From NCBI GenBank assembly GCA_965368175.1, contig CBDULX010000024.1:1-22153 (forward strand): DNA of 22,153 bases. The letters run 5' to 3'. Shown here piece after piece: positions 1-7,402 of the stretch (within the stretch, counting starts at the first letter, position 1; each line of letters opens with the position of its first letter). The notes beneath the pieces were generated by a model, which saw nothing but the letters and a program-made list of their open reading frames with translations, made no database searches and was not told where the DNA came from. A program made the translations under genes and the position numbers. This stretch comes from CBDULX01 sp965368175. Lineage in GTDB: Bacteria > Pseudomonadota > Gammaproteobacteria > SZUA-229.

Positions 1-1
1 T

Positions 2-115
2 ATGGATATTGCCGAAGAACTGGCGCTGCCGCCGGTGAAAGTCCACTGCTCGGTACTGGCGGAAGATGCCATTAGTGCTGCGGTTGAAGATTATATGAAG
101 AAAGACGAAGGTTAA
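2..115 (+). CDS. iscU: IscU, Fe-S cluster scaffold protein (3' end only)
   Basis: Partial gene: the 5' part lies outside the window. The visible frame encodes the last 37 residues and ends in TAA at 113-115. It contains LPPVK followed by VHCSVLAEDAI, the IscU C-terminal signature. In characterised IscU, LPPVK is the peptide bound by the chaperone HscA, and the Cys just after it is one of the three cluster ligands. IscU is the cytosolic scaffold on which IscS-derived sulfur and iron form a [2Fe-2S] cluster. The stop lies 5 nt before iscA, so the genes are probably co-transcribed. iscR and iscS are expected upstream, outside the window. The assignment is secure despite the truncation. Confidence 0.95.
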   Translation: MDIAEELALPPVKVHCSVLAEDAISAAVEDYMKKDEG

Positions 116-120
116 TCGAT

Positions 121-447
121 ATGGCTATCAGTATTTCTGAACCTGCTGCCGAAAGAGTCAAAGCCTACCTTGAAAATCGAGGCAGGGGTGTTGGTGTGCG
201 GCTGGCTGTAAAAACATCGGGTTGTTCAGGTATGGCTTATGTCATGGAGTTCGTTGATGAAATAAATGAACTTGAAGATGAGACCTTCGAAAACAATGGT
301 GTAACTATCGTCGTTGATAAAAAGAGCCTGGTCTACCTGGATGGTACAGAAATGGATTATACCAAAGAGGGTTTGAACGAAGGCTTCAAATTCATTAACC
401 CAAATGAAAAAGACAGCTGTGGCTGTGGTGAAAGCTTTACTGTGTAA
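121..447 (+). CDS. iscA: IscA, A-type Fe-S cluster carrier/assembly protein
   Basis: The product is 108 aa, close to the 107 aa of E. coli IscA. It carries the three invariant cysteines of A-type carriers: C35 in SGCSG and C100/C102 in the C-terminal SCGCGESF motif. A-type proteins bind iron or Fe-S clusters and pass them to apo-targets, notably [4Fe-4S] enzymes. The ATG lies 5 nt after the iscU stop, and hscB begins 2 nt after its own stop, so this is an uninterrupted isc operon. ErpA and SufA are homologues, but the position between iscU and hscB makes IscA the clear call. Confidence 0.97.
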   Translation: MAISISEPAAERVKAYLENRGRGVGVRLAVKTSGCSGMAYVMEFVDEINELEDETFENNGVTIVVDKKSLVYLDGTEMDYTKEGLNEGFKFINPNEKDSCGCGESFTV

Positions 448-449
448 TC

Positions 450-995
450 ATGCCTGACGATTTATTTTTACAAAACTATTTTGAAATATTTGGCATTCCC
501 GTGTCTTATGAAGTTGATTTGAATCGACTCAGTGAAACCAACCGGGAATTACAAAAGCAGTTTCACCCGGACCGTTTTGCAGCACAGGGCGATGATGCTA
601 CGCGCATGGCCATGCAGAAAACATCACTGATAAACCAGGCCTATGATGCATTGAAAGACAGTATCGCCCGTGGACAATATCTTTTAAAACTTAAAGGTAT
701 TGAAATGCAGGGGGACACAGACACCAGTATGGACCCGATGTTTCTGATGGAACAAATGGAGTTCCGGGAAGCCATAGCTGAAGTACAAAATAACGATGAT
801 CCACTGGATGTGCTTGATTCAATGGCTGCGGGGGCCAAAAAAAAGCTGCAGCAACTCGAAGTGCAATTTGCAAATGATTACAGCAATGACAATTTACAGG
901 CCGCTCGTGACACCGTTCGTAAAATGCAGTTTCTGATCAAGGCGCAAAAAGAAATCAGTGCAATTTCCGAACAACTGGAAGATGAATTATTTTGA
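450..995 (+). CDS. hscB: HscB, J-domain co-chaperone for Fe-S assembly
   Basis: The product is 181 aa (E. coli HscB is 171). The N-terminal J domain has the HPD tripeptide at residues 39-41 (KQFHPDRF), which stimulates the ATPase of its Hsp70 partner. The helical C-terminal domain (about residues 95-181) matches the IscU-binding domain, with the conserved region around MDPMFLMEQMEFRE. HscB delivers IscU to HscA. The stop codon TGA (993-995) lies exactly at the left edge of the inverted-repeat element that fills the gap to hscA. The last residues (QLEDELF) still resemble the usual HscB end, so the protein looks intact or nearly so. Confidence 0.96.
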   Translation: MPDDLFLQNYFEIFGIPVSYEVDLNRLSETNRELQKQFHPDRFAAQGDDATRMAMQKTSLINQAYDALKDSIARGQYLLKLKGIEMQGDTDTSMDPMFLMEQMEFREAIAEVQNNDDPLDVLDSMAAGAKKKLQQLEVQFANDYSNDNLQAARDTVRKMQFLIKAQKEISAISEQLEDELF

Positions 996-1307
996 GGAGC
1001 CTCTGATCAATTATATGATGTTTCTGCGTGACCTGAAGCGCACAGTTGCAAGGCGCAAACCGAAGGTAATGGCCTTAGTCCTTGGCGAGGTTTGCAACGC
1101 AGCAAATGTGTGCTTCAGGACTTGCCCTTCGGGGCTAACAGGTTTGTCCGTGCTCGGCGTTATAATTTTTCGCCAGGCACATGCATGCCTTCAAAGCTTG
1201 CCGCATCCTGCTAACGCCCCTTGCCTACTTCCATGTAGGAAAAATCATGCCTTGATCACGAACAAACCTGTTAGCCAGAAATACCATAGAATTAATCAGA
1301 GGTTCCT
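995..1307. repeat. 313-bp MITE-like element with terminal inverted repeats, inserted between hscB and hscA
   Basis: This fills almost the whole 325-nt hscB-hscA gap. The termini are imperfect inverted repeats: 995-1026 against the reverse complement of 1276-1307, matching at 27 of 32 positions and beginning AGGA(G/A)CCTCTGAT. Two internal inverted repeats follow. Arms 1032-1044 and 1107-1119 match at 12 of 13 positions, with an inner GCAAACC/GGTTTGC pair at 1055-1061 and 1089-1095. Arms 1133-1155 and 1254-1276 match at 21 of 23. As RNA this could fold as a closing stem with two hairpin branches. No transposase and no credible ORF are present. I could not find a clean target-site duplication: the flanks are TTTG and TTAG, or TTGA and TTTA, depending on the boundary. 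A TATAAT lies at 1161-1166 but has no good -35. I do not recognise the family. Confidence 0.8.
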
Positions 1308-1320
1308 TTAGACGTAAATT

Positions 1321-3207
1321 ATGGCCTTAATGCAAATTGCAGAACCTGGGCAATCTACCCGGCCCCATGAACATCGACTCGCGGTAGGTATAGACCTGGG
1401 AACAACGAATTCTCTGGTGGCTACTGTGCGCAGTGGAGTCACTGAGACTTTGCCCGATGAGCAGGGACGTCACCTGCTGCCTTCCGTGGTGCGTTATCTT
1501 GAAGATCAAATTATGGTTGGTTTTGATGCCTGGGCCAGTGCGGTTGATGATCCACTAAACACCATAGCCTCTGTTAAGCGATTGATGGGAAGGGGCATTG
1601 GCGATCTAAAGTATCTGGGCCAACAGTTGCCTTATGAGTTTATTGAAGGGGATTCAGCGGTTCCCAGAATCAAAACTCAGGCTGGCGCCAAAAGCGCCAT
1701 CGAAGTGTCTGCCGATATTCTCAGGACACTCAAACAACGAAGCGAACAGACCCTGGGTGGCGAGATTGTCGGTGCTGTCATTACTGTGCCTGCTTATTTC
1801 GATGATGCCCAGCGCCAGGCCACCAAGGATGCCGCTCGTTTAGCCAATATTAATGTTTTACGCCTGCTTAATGAGCCTACCGCTGCCGCTGTGGCCTATG
1901 GCCTCGATACCGGTCAGGAAGGCATTATCGCGATTTATGATCTGGGCGGTGGCACTTTTGATATTTCCATCCTGCGCCTGAACAAAGGTGTGTTTGAGGT
2001 GCTGGCCACCGGTGGTGACAGTGCACTGGGTGGTGATGACTTTGATCACGTGATTGCGGAGTGGATGATTAGCCAGGCGGGTGTGTCTGAATCCGCTCTG
2101 GGTTTATCGAGCATTCGCCAGATACTCAATAAAGCCTGTGAGGCGAAAATCGCCCTCAGCGAACAGGATTCAGTCACCATCGAATTAACCGAGCTCAACT
2201 GGTCGGGTGTCCTGGGTCGTCAGCAGTTCAATGAACTGGTTGATCCATTGATTAAAAAGACCCTGATGTCCTGTCGTCGCGCATTGCGTGATGCTGATGT
2301 GGGTCGAGAAGATATCCTCGATGTGGTGATGGTTGGTGGTTCCACCCGTTCTTACCGGGTGCGTGAGCAGGTGGCCGAGTTTTTTGCCAGACCACCACTG
2401 GTGGATATAGATCCGGATAAAGTAGTCGCCATAGGTGCTGCTACTCAGGCTAATGCTCTGGCCGGTAATGATCCAGATGGTGAAATGCTGTTAATGGATG
2501 TGATTCCCCTGTCCCTTGGTCTGGAAACCATGGGCGGCCTGAGTGAAAAAATCATCTCACGCAATACACCTATTCCGGTGAGTCGCGCTCAGGATTTCAC
2601 TACCTATAAGGACGGTCAGACCGCCATGGCCATACATGTGGTGCAGGGAGAGCGTGAAATGGTGGATGACTGCCGTTCACTGGCCCGTTTTGAATTACGG
2701 GGCATTCCACCCCATGTGGCCGGTGCCGCACGTATACGAGTCACTTTCCAGGTGGATGCCGATGGACTGCTGAGTGTATCCTCCCGTGAGGAAACCTCCG
2801 GGGTTGAAGCTTATGTCGAAGTAAAACCTTCCTACGGTTTGAGTGACACTGAAATCGAGACCATGTTACGGACCTCTATTGAGCATGCACAGGAAGATAA
2901 AGCCACGAGAAGTCTGCGAGAGCAGCAGGTGGAAGCAGATCGTGTCATCGAGGCGCTGGATGCCGCTATGGGCGATGATGCCGATACGATGCTGGATATT
3001 GCAGAAAAAACTTCGATTTTAGATGCACGTACAGTACTTGTTGAAGCGCGTAACCAGGCCGTTGATGCGGAAGCCATCAAAATGGCAATGAAAGCCCTGG
3101 AAAAAGCCAGTGCCGGTTATGTGGCACGACGTATGAATAGCAGTGTCCAGTCCAGTATGGCCGGACACAAAGTTGAAGAATTTACCTCAGACGACAGGAC
3201 AGAATAA
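1321..3207 (+). CDS. hscA: HscA, specialised Hsp70 chaperone for Fe-S cluster transfer
   Basis: The product is 628 aa (E. coli HscA is 616). The N-terminus MALMQIAEPGQS closely matches HscA and supports the start at 1321. The Hsp70 ATPase domain shows phosphate-1 motif GIDLGTTNS at residues 23-31, VPAYFDDAQRQATKDAA from about 156, and phosphate-2 motif DLGGGTFD at 207-214. The substrate-binding half follows from about residue 390. HscA uses ATP to act on the LPPVK segment of IscU and promote cluster release. In related genomes hscA follows hscB closely; here a 313-bp repeat intervenes and no strong Shine-Dalgarno is visible just before the ATG, the only purine run (AGAGG, 1298-1302) lying about 18 nt away. 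The stop overlaps the fdx start (TAATG). Confidence 0.97.
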   Translation: MALMQIAEPGQSTRPHEHRLAVGIDLGTTNSLVATVRSGVTETLPDEQGRHLLPSVVRYLEDQIMVGFDAWASAVDDPLNTIASVKRLMGRGIGDLKYLGQQLPYEFIEGDSAVPRIKTQAGAKSAIEVSADILRTLKQRSEQTLGGEIVGAVITVPAYFDDAQRQATKDAARLANINVLRLLNEPTAAAVAYGLDTGQEGIIAIYDLGGGTFDISILRLNKGVFEVLATGGDSALGGDDFDHVIAEWMISQAGVSESALGLSSIRQILNKACEAKIALSEQDSVTIELTELNWSGVLGRQQFNELVDPLIKKTLMSCRRALRDADVGREDILDVVMVGGSTRSYRVREQVAEFFARPPLVDIDPDKVVAIGAATQANALAGNDPDGEMLLMDVIPLSLGLETMGGLSEKIISRNTPIPVSRAQDFTTYKDGQTAMAIHVVQGEREMVDDCRSLARFELRGIPPHVAGAARIRVTFQVDADGLLSVSSREETSGVEAYVEVKPSYGLSDTEIETMLRTSIEHAQEDKATRSLREQQVEADRVIEALDAAMGDDADTMLDIAEKTSILDARTVLVEARNQAVDAEAIKMAMKALEKASAGYVARRMNSSVQSSMAGHKVEEFTSDDRTE

Positions 3208-3545
3208 TGCCGCAGATAATCTTTCTGCCCCATGAAGAATTATGCCCGGAAGGGATGGTGATTGAAGCCGAGAAGGGTGAAACCATCTGTGATGCTGCCC
3301 TTAAAAGTGGTATTGAAATTGAGCACGCCTGTGAGAAATCCTGTGCCTGCACCACCTGCCATGTGTATATTCGTGAAGGTGGTGATTCGCTCAATGAAAA
3401 CTCCGATGACGAAGACGACATGCTGGATAAGGCCTGGGGTCTGGATCCGGACTCCAGGCTCAGCTGCCAGACCGAGGTCGGTGACAAAGATCTGGTTGTC
3501 GAAATCCCGAAATACACCATTAATATGGTTTCAGAACATCACTAG
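3207..3545 (+). CDS. fdx: Isc-type [2Fe-2S] ferredoxin
   Basis: The product is 112 aa, against 111 in E. coli Fdx. The four cluster ligands are C42, C48, C51 and C87, in the adrenodoxin-type pattern C-x5-C-x2-C followed by a distant Cys; an extra C46 is also present as in E. coli Fdx. The acidic stretch DDEDDMLD (67-74) is typical of the partner-binding surface. This ferredoxin supplies electrons for cluster formation on IscU. Its ATG overlaps the hscA stop by one base (TAATG), which suggests translational coupling. Confidence is very high. Confidence 0.97.
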   Translation: MPQIIFLPHEELCPEGMVIEAEKGETICDAALKSGIEIEHACEKSCACTTCHVYIREGGDSLNENSDDEDDMLDKAWGLDPDSRLSCQTEVGDKDLVVEIPKYTINMVSEHH

Positions 3546-3554
3546 GTGGCCCAC

Positions 3555-3755
3555 ATGACACTGAAATGGACCGATTCACTGGATATAGCGATCGCACTGG
3601 ATGAAAACCACCCAGAGGTAGATCCACAATTTATCCGTTTTACAGACCTGCATCAGTGGGTCTGCGAACTGGAAGAGTTTGACGATGAGCCGGAAAACTC
3701 CAATGAAAAAATCCTGGAAGCCATCCAGATGAACTGGATTGAGGAAAAAGACTGA
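3555..3755 (+). CDS. iscX: IscX, small acidic Fe-S assembly regulator
   Basis: The product is 66 aa from the ATG at 3555, exactly the usual IscX length, and begins MTLKWTDSLDIA. A longer reading from GTG at 3546 adds only three residues directly after the fdx stop. I prefer the ATG because AGGTGG (3544-3549) sits at a good Shine-Dalgarno distance from it. Conserved family features are KWTDS, RFTDLHQWVCELEEFDDEP and SNEKILEAI. IscX binds IscS at the site also used by CyaY/frataxin and tunes desulfurase activity. It is the last gene of the isc run; a promoter and ndk follow. Confidence 0.95.
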   Translation: MTLKWTDSLDIAIALDENHPEVDPQFIRFTDLHQWVCELEEFDDEPENSNEKILEAIQMNWIEEKD

Positions 3756-3805
3756 TTTACGGTTGCTGTGGTCTGTGTCAGTGTGCAAATTAGTTGTTTC
3801 AATCT

Positions 3806-3834
3806 TTGCGTAACTTGATAAACCTGCGTAAAAT
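3806..3834 (+). promoter_or_regulatory. Probable sigma-70 promoter for ndk-rlmN and downstream genes
   Basis: TTGCGT (3806-3811) and TAAAAT (3829-3834) are separated by 17 nt and lie in the 115-nt iscX-ndk gap, 37 nt before the ndk start. The -10 matches the consensus at 5 of 6 positions and the -35 is weaker. The -10 sits precisely in the 6-nt loop of an inverted repeat, AAACCTGCG (3820-3828) and CGCGGGTTT (3835-3843 as transcribed, register within 1 nt), which pairs at 9 positions if one G-U is allowed. That could be an operator or chance. No T-tail follows, so a terminator is less likely. Confidence 0.45.
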
Positions 3835-3870
3835 CGCGGGTTTAGTGAACTTTCTGTACGAGGATACCCT

Positions 3871-4302
3871 GTGGCTGTTGTACGCACACTCTCAATTATC
3901 AAACCCGACGCTGTTGCTAAAAATGTCATCGGTAAGATCTACAGCCATTTTGAAAAGGCCGGCCTGAAAATTGTGGCAGCCAAAATGCTCCAGTTGAGCC
4001 GTGAACAGGCGGAAGGCTTTTATGCGGTGCATAAAGAACGTCCGTTTTATGGTGAACTGGTTGATTTCATGTTGTCTGGACCTGTGATGGTGCAGGTTCT
4101 GGAAGGTGAAAATGCTATTCTAAAGCACCGTGAAGTGATGGGTGCTACCAATCCAAAGGAAGCCGATCCAGATACCATCCGCGCCAAATTTGCCAGCAGC
4201 ATTGATGAAAATGCGGTTCATGGTTCAGACAGCCCGGATACAGCGAAAGTTGAAATTGCATTCTTCTTCTCCGACGATGAAATTTGTGAACGCACTCGTT
4301 AG
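3871..4302 (+). CDS. ndk: Nucleoside diphosphate kinase
   Basis: The product is 143 aa, identical in length to E. coli Ndk, with a GTG start preceded by GAGGA at a good distance. The N-terminus MAVVRTLSIIKPDAV and the active-site segment NAVHGSDS are family hallmarks; the phosphorylated His is H117. Ndk transfers the gamma phosphate of ATP to nucleoside diphosphates through this phospho-His, balancing cytosolic NTP and dNTP pools. Its last 26 nt overlap the chosen start of rlmN. The iscX-ndk-rlmN-pilF order matches Pseudomonas. Confidence 0.97.
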   Translation: MAVVRTLSIIKPDAVAKNVIGKIYSHFEKAGLKIVAAKMLQLSREQAEGFYAVHKERPFYGELVDFMLSGPVMVQVLEGENAILKHREVMGATNPKEADPDTIRAKFASSIDENAVHGSDSPDTAKVEIAFFFSDDEICERTR

Positions 4303-5413
4303 ATTCAAAGATATCGAAAAAACCAACCTGCTGGGCATGAACCGGCAGGATCTGGAAGTGTTTTTTGCCGAACTGGGTGAAAAACCCTTTCGGGCATCCC
4401 AGGTCATGAAATGGATACATCAGTATAATGTTGATGATTTCAAACAAATGACCAATATCAGCAAATCCATGCAGGAAAAGCTGCAGAAAATTGCTGAAAT
4501 TCGAACGCCAGAAGTAATTGTTGATCAGTTGTCCGAAGATGGTACCCGTAAATGGGTATTGAAACTGTATGATGGCAATTGCATCGAAACTGTTTTCATT
4601 CCAGATGATGAACGTGGCACATTATGTATTTCATCACAGGTGGGTTGCGCACTGGATTGCAGTTTCTGTTCTACGGCCCGGCAGGGTTTCAGTCGTAATC
4701 TTTCCAGCTCGGAGATTGTAGCTCAGATCTGGTTAGCCACCCGATTGCTGGAGAAGGAACTCACGCCCGGTCGTAAAGTGACTAATGTGGTATTTATGGG
4801 TATGGGCGAGCCACTGCTTAATTTTGAAAATGTTGTTCGGGCCATCGATCTGTTCCTGGATGATAATGCCTATGGCCTGAGCAAACGTCGAGTGACGGTT
4901 AGCACCGCGGGCGTATTACCTGCCATCGATCGACTGTCAAAACGTCATGATGTTCAGCTGGCGATTTCCCTCCATGCTGTTCGAGATGAACAGCGGAATG
5001 ACCTGGTTCCGATTAACAAAAAATATCCTTTAAAAGAACTAATAGACACCTGTCACAGATTTATGGCAGATAGATCGCCAAGATCGCGTTTGACTATAGA
5101 ATATGTGTTACTGGACGGTGTCAACGACAGTGATCAGGATGCTCATGATTTGATCAAACTGCTTAAAGATCTTCCAGTAATGGTGAATCTGATCCCCTTC
5201 AATCCATTTGAAGGAGCCGGTTACAATACTTCGTCCGGGAATAAAGTTCGCCGATTCCAGCAAATACTGGTGAAGGGCGATATTACTACAGTTGTACGCA
5301 GAACTCGCGGAGAAGATATCGATGCAGCCTGCGGTCAACTGGTTGGGAAAGTCACCGATAAGAGCCGACGAGAACAAAAATTTATTAAACCACGCTATGG
5401 AATGAGTTCATGA
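4277..5413 (+). CDS. rlmN: RlmN, dual-specificity 23S rRNA/tRNA adenine-C2 methyltransferase (radical SAM)
   Basis: I take the ATG at 4277 as the start, giving 378 aa (E. coli 384). The open frame runs upstream to 4142, but that part is ndk read in another frame. GTG 4286 and ATG 4337 are less likely alternatives. The radical-SAM motif is C124-x3-C128-x2-C131 (GCALDCSFC). The two catalytic cysteines are C117 (GTLCISSQ) and C352 (DIDAACGQL), and GMGEPLLN is present. RlmN methylates A2503 of 23S rRNA and A37 of some tRNAs, and needs a [4Fe-4S] cluster, which suits a place downstream of isc. It overlaps ndk by 26 nt and pilF by 4 nt (ATGA). Confidence 0.95.
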   Translation: MKFVNALVRFKDIEKTNLLGMNRQDLEVFFAELGEKPFRASQVMKWIHQYNVDDFKQMTNISKSMQEKLQKIAEIRTPEVIVDQLSEDGTRKWVLKLYDGNCIETVFIPDDERGTLCISSQVGCALDCSFCSTARQGFSRNLSSSEIVAQIWLATRLLEKELTPGRKVTNVVFMGMGEPLLNFENVVRAIDLFLDDNAYGLSKRRVTVSTAGVLPAIDRLSKRHDVQLAISLHAVRDEQRNDLVPINKKYPLKELIDTCHRFMADRSPRSRLTIEYVLLDGVNDSDQDAHDLIKLLKDLPVMVNLIPFNPFEGAGYNTSSGNKVRRFQQILVKGDITTVVRRTRGEDIDAACGQLVGKVTDKSRREQKFIKPRYGMSS

Positions 5414-6183
5414 AACTGGCATTAAAAATATACATACTACTGTTTGTGTTTTTTATCTCTGCCTGTACTGTTCCTGGTTCTACAAAACGATCACAAAGTG
5501 AAGCGGATCTCAAGCAGGCCGCCAGACTTAATGTACAACTGGCTTCTGGTTATATACAACGGGGCGATCTGGAAGTTGCCAAGGCTAAACTTGTAAAAGC
5601 TATAGAGCAGGATGATGAGTATGTACCTGCTTATACAACAATGGCGATACTGATGAGTATGGTCGGTGAGCCTGATAAAGCTGATGATTATTATCGGATG
5701 GCTCTGAATATCGATAAAAAAAACCCGGAAACATTGAACAATTATGGTACTTTCCTGTGTGAGCAGAATAAAATTGATAAAGCGATCAAGCAGTTCAACA
5801 AAGCCATAAACAATCAGTTTTATGAAACACCTGAAAAATCACATGCCAATCTGGGTTACTGTCTACTAAAAGCAGACAACCCCGATTATGTGAAGGCAGA
5901 ACAACACCTCAGAGAGGCTTTGAAAGTTAATCCAACCATGCCATCGGCTTTATTGGCGATGGGTGAGCTGGGTATAGAAACCAGACGCTACCTGATGGTT
6001 CGTGCTTATATGCAGAGGTATCATGCAGTTTCGCAACCCACTGCCTCCAGTCTCTGGTACCAGATACAGGCTGAAAAAGCACTCGGTGACCAGACTCATT
6101 ATATTAAGTTGTCACGGGAATTACTCAAACGATTCCCATCTTCATCAGAAGCCAGAAAGGTTATGGAGTTATCAGACCGATGA
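5410..6183 (+). CDS. pilF: PilF/PilW-type TPR lipoprotein, type IV pilus secretin pilotin
   Basis: The product is 257 aa. It begins with a lipoprotein signal peptide: hydrophobic core from residue 5, lipobox ending I-S-A-C with the lipidated Cys at 19. Tandem tetratricopeptide repeats follow from about residue 35 to 190, with phrases such as NNYGTFLCEQNKIDKAIKQF and a family-typical YCLLKADNPDYVKAEQHL. In Pseudomonas, PilF is the outer-membrane pilotin needed for PilQ secretin multimerisation, and its gene lies between rlmN and rodZ, as here. This implies the organism makes, or recently made, type IV pili. The start overlaps the rlmN stop and the stop overlaps the rodZ start, both as ATGA. 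Confidence 0.92.
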   Translation: MKLALKIYILLFVFFISACTVPGSTKRSQSEADLKQAARLNVQLASGYIQRGDLEVAKAKLVKAIEQDDEYVPAYTTMAILMSMVGEPDKADDYYRMALNIDKKNPETLNNYGTFLCEQNKIDKAIKQFNKAINNQFYETPEKSHANLGYCLLKADNPDYVKAEQHLREALKVNPTMPSALLAMGELGIETRRYLMVRAYMQRYHAVSQPTASSLWYQIQAEKALGDQTHYIKLSRELLKRFPSSSEARKVMELSDR

Positions 6184-7388
6184 CAGATATGAATAACCAG
6201 AATAATAAAAATAATAATCCGGGAAATGAAATCGATAATCTTATTCGACAGCGTGAATTTGGTGATCGTTTTCGAGCCGCTCGTGAAGCAGCTGGTTTGT
6301 CGACAGCCGAAGTGGCAGAAGAATTACGACTGGCTGAAGACATTATAAAAGCTCTCGAAAATTCACAGCTCGATTCTTTACCGGCTCCCACCTTTACTCA
6401 GGGCTATATCCGCAGTTATGCAAAAATGCTGAAACTGCCGGTAGACGAAATTATTAAGGCTTATGATCGTTTAATTCCTGAAAAGGAAGCGCCGCTTACC
6501 GGACGCAGTGCGGTGTCCGTACAGAAAGACAGTAGTGATATTGCTATTAAACTGATTTCTTTCGGTTTATTGATTGCCGCGCTGGTATTGCTGGCTTTCT
6601 GGTTTCAACAGACTGATTTTAAGTTTTTGAATAGTGACAACATTAATGATTATGTAAATGAAATCGGCTCTGAAGGGAGTCAGACTGAGATAACTGAATT
6701 CCCGGCTGAAACCGATCTTAGACCATATCAGGCAACTACAGAGACTGTTGTCGAGCAACAGCCAGTACCAGTACCAGATCTTACATCTGAGATCACAGAC
6801 CAGAATATTTCTGATAATCAGGAGCCGATTAAAAAGGAAATAATAAATTCTGTACTAACACCTGCTGTTTCTACTGTAGAGGAATCATCGCCGAAAGAAG
6901 ATTCTAATATGGATGTGGCCATAGCTCAGCCAATAACTGAAAAAAATATAATCAGTAATCAAAAAATGATTCAGGATGCGGCTAAGAAAAATGTCCAGAT
7001 TTCTCAGCCCGTGACCGGTGATGATGTTCTTGTAATGGCCACCGATGACGAATCCTGGGCAGAAGTTGAAGATGCCAATGGGGTACGGCTTTATTTTGAT
7101 TTGATGAAAAAAGATAATGAATACAAGCTACGGGGTCAGGCACCTTTCAAATTGTTTTTAGGTAACGCCCCCACTGTAACCATTGGTGTTAATAATAAAC
7201 TGTTAAATGTTTCGGATTACATTCGCAGAAATAATATTGCTCATATACAGATTACAGACAAGGGAGATATTTCTCCTATGCGTGGTCGTATTGCAGTACC
7301 AGAAGCATATCTAGATAAAAACATTAATCAATATCCAGAAGCCGAAAATACTGCTATTAAGCTGGAACCTTCCGTAGAAGACGAGTAG
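6180..7388 (+). CDS. rodZ: RodZ, bitopic cell-shape protein linking MreB to the wall elongation machinery
   Basis: The product is 402 aa (E. coli RodZ is 337). Order of parts: an Asn-rich leader; a helix-turn-helix domain of the Xre-like type at about residues 26-98 (FGDRFRAAREAAGLS to GYIRSYAKMLKLPVDEI), which in RodZ binds MreB; one membrane segment at about 121-142; a long periplasmic linker rich in Glu, Pro, Ser and Thr (about 150-280); and a C-terminal DUF4115-type beta domain (about 283-360). The linker explains the extra length. Its DNA is AT-rich relative to nearby genes. It overlaps pilF by 4 nt. ispG would be expected next, but the stop (TAG, then TAA) is followed by hisS after 14 nt. 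Confidence 0.93.
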   Translation: MTDMNNQNNKNNNPGNEIDNLIRQREFGDRFRAAREAAGLSTAEVAEELRLAEDIIKALENSQLDSLPAPTFTQGYIRSYAKMLKLPVDEIIKAYDRLIPEKEAPLTGRSAVSVQKDSSDIAIKLISFGLLIAALVLLAFWFQQTDFKFLNSDNINDYVNEIGSEGSQTEITEFPAETDLRPYQATTETVVEQQPVPVPDLTSEITDQNISDNQEPIKKEIINSVLTPAVSTVEESSPKEDSNMDVAIAQPITEKNIISNQKMIQDAAKKNVQISQPVTGDDVLVMATDDESWAEVEDANGVRLYFDLMKKDNEYKLRGQAPFKLFLGNAPTVTIGVNNKLLNVSDYIRRNNIAHIQITDKGDISPMRGRIAVPEAYLDKNINQYPEAENTAIKLEPSVEDE

Positions 7389-7402
7389 TAAAGTAAGTAT
7401 CC

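Noticed and set aside
1161..1166. TATAAT inside the element as a promoter for hscA
   Set aside because: The hexamer is perfect, but no -35 lies at 15-19 nt and there is no extended -10; mentioned in the element entry only.
958..1311. A 117-codon open frame that runs from the end of hscB through the repeat element
   Set aside because: Its first codons are hscB in another frame and the rest is the inverted-repeat element; there is no recognisable domain and it ends at the element edge.
2832..3080. Minus-strand open frames, such as the Ser/Ala-rich one opposite hscA and others opposite fdx, bamB, mrcB and prfB
   Set aside because: They are low-complexity antisense shadows of strongly supported genes, with no ribosome binding sites or recognisable motifs.
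4142..4276. Longer N-terminus for RlmN beginning inside ndk
   Set aside because: Those residues come from ndk read in a different frame and have no counterpart in RlmN proteins; the ATG at 4277 gives a family-sized product.
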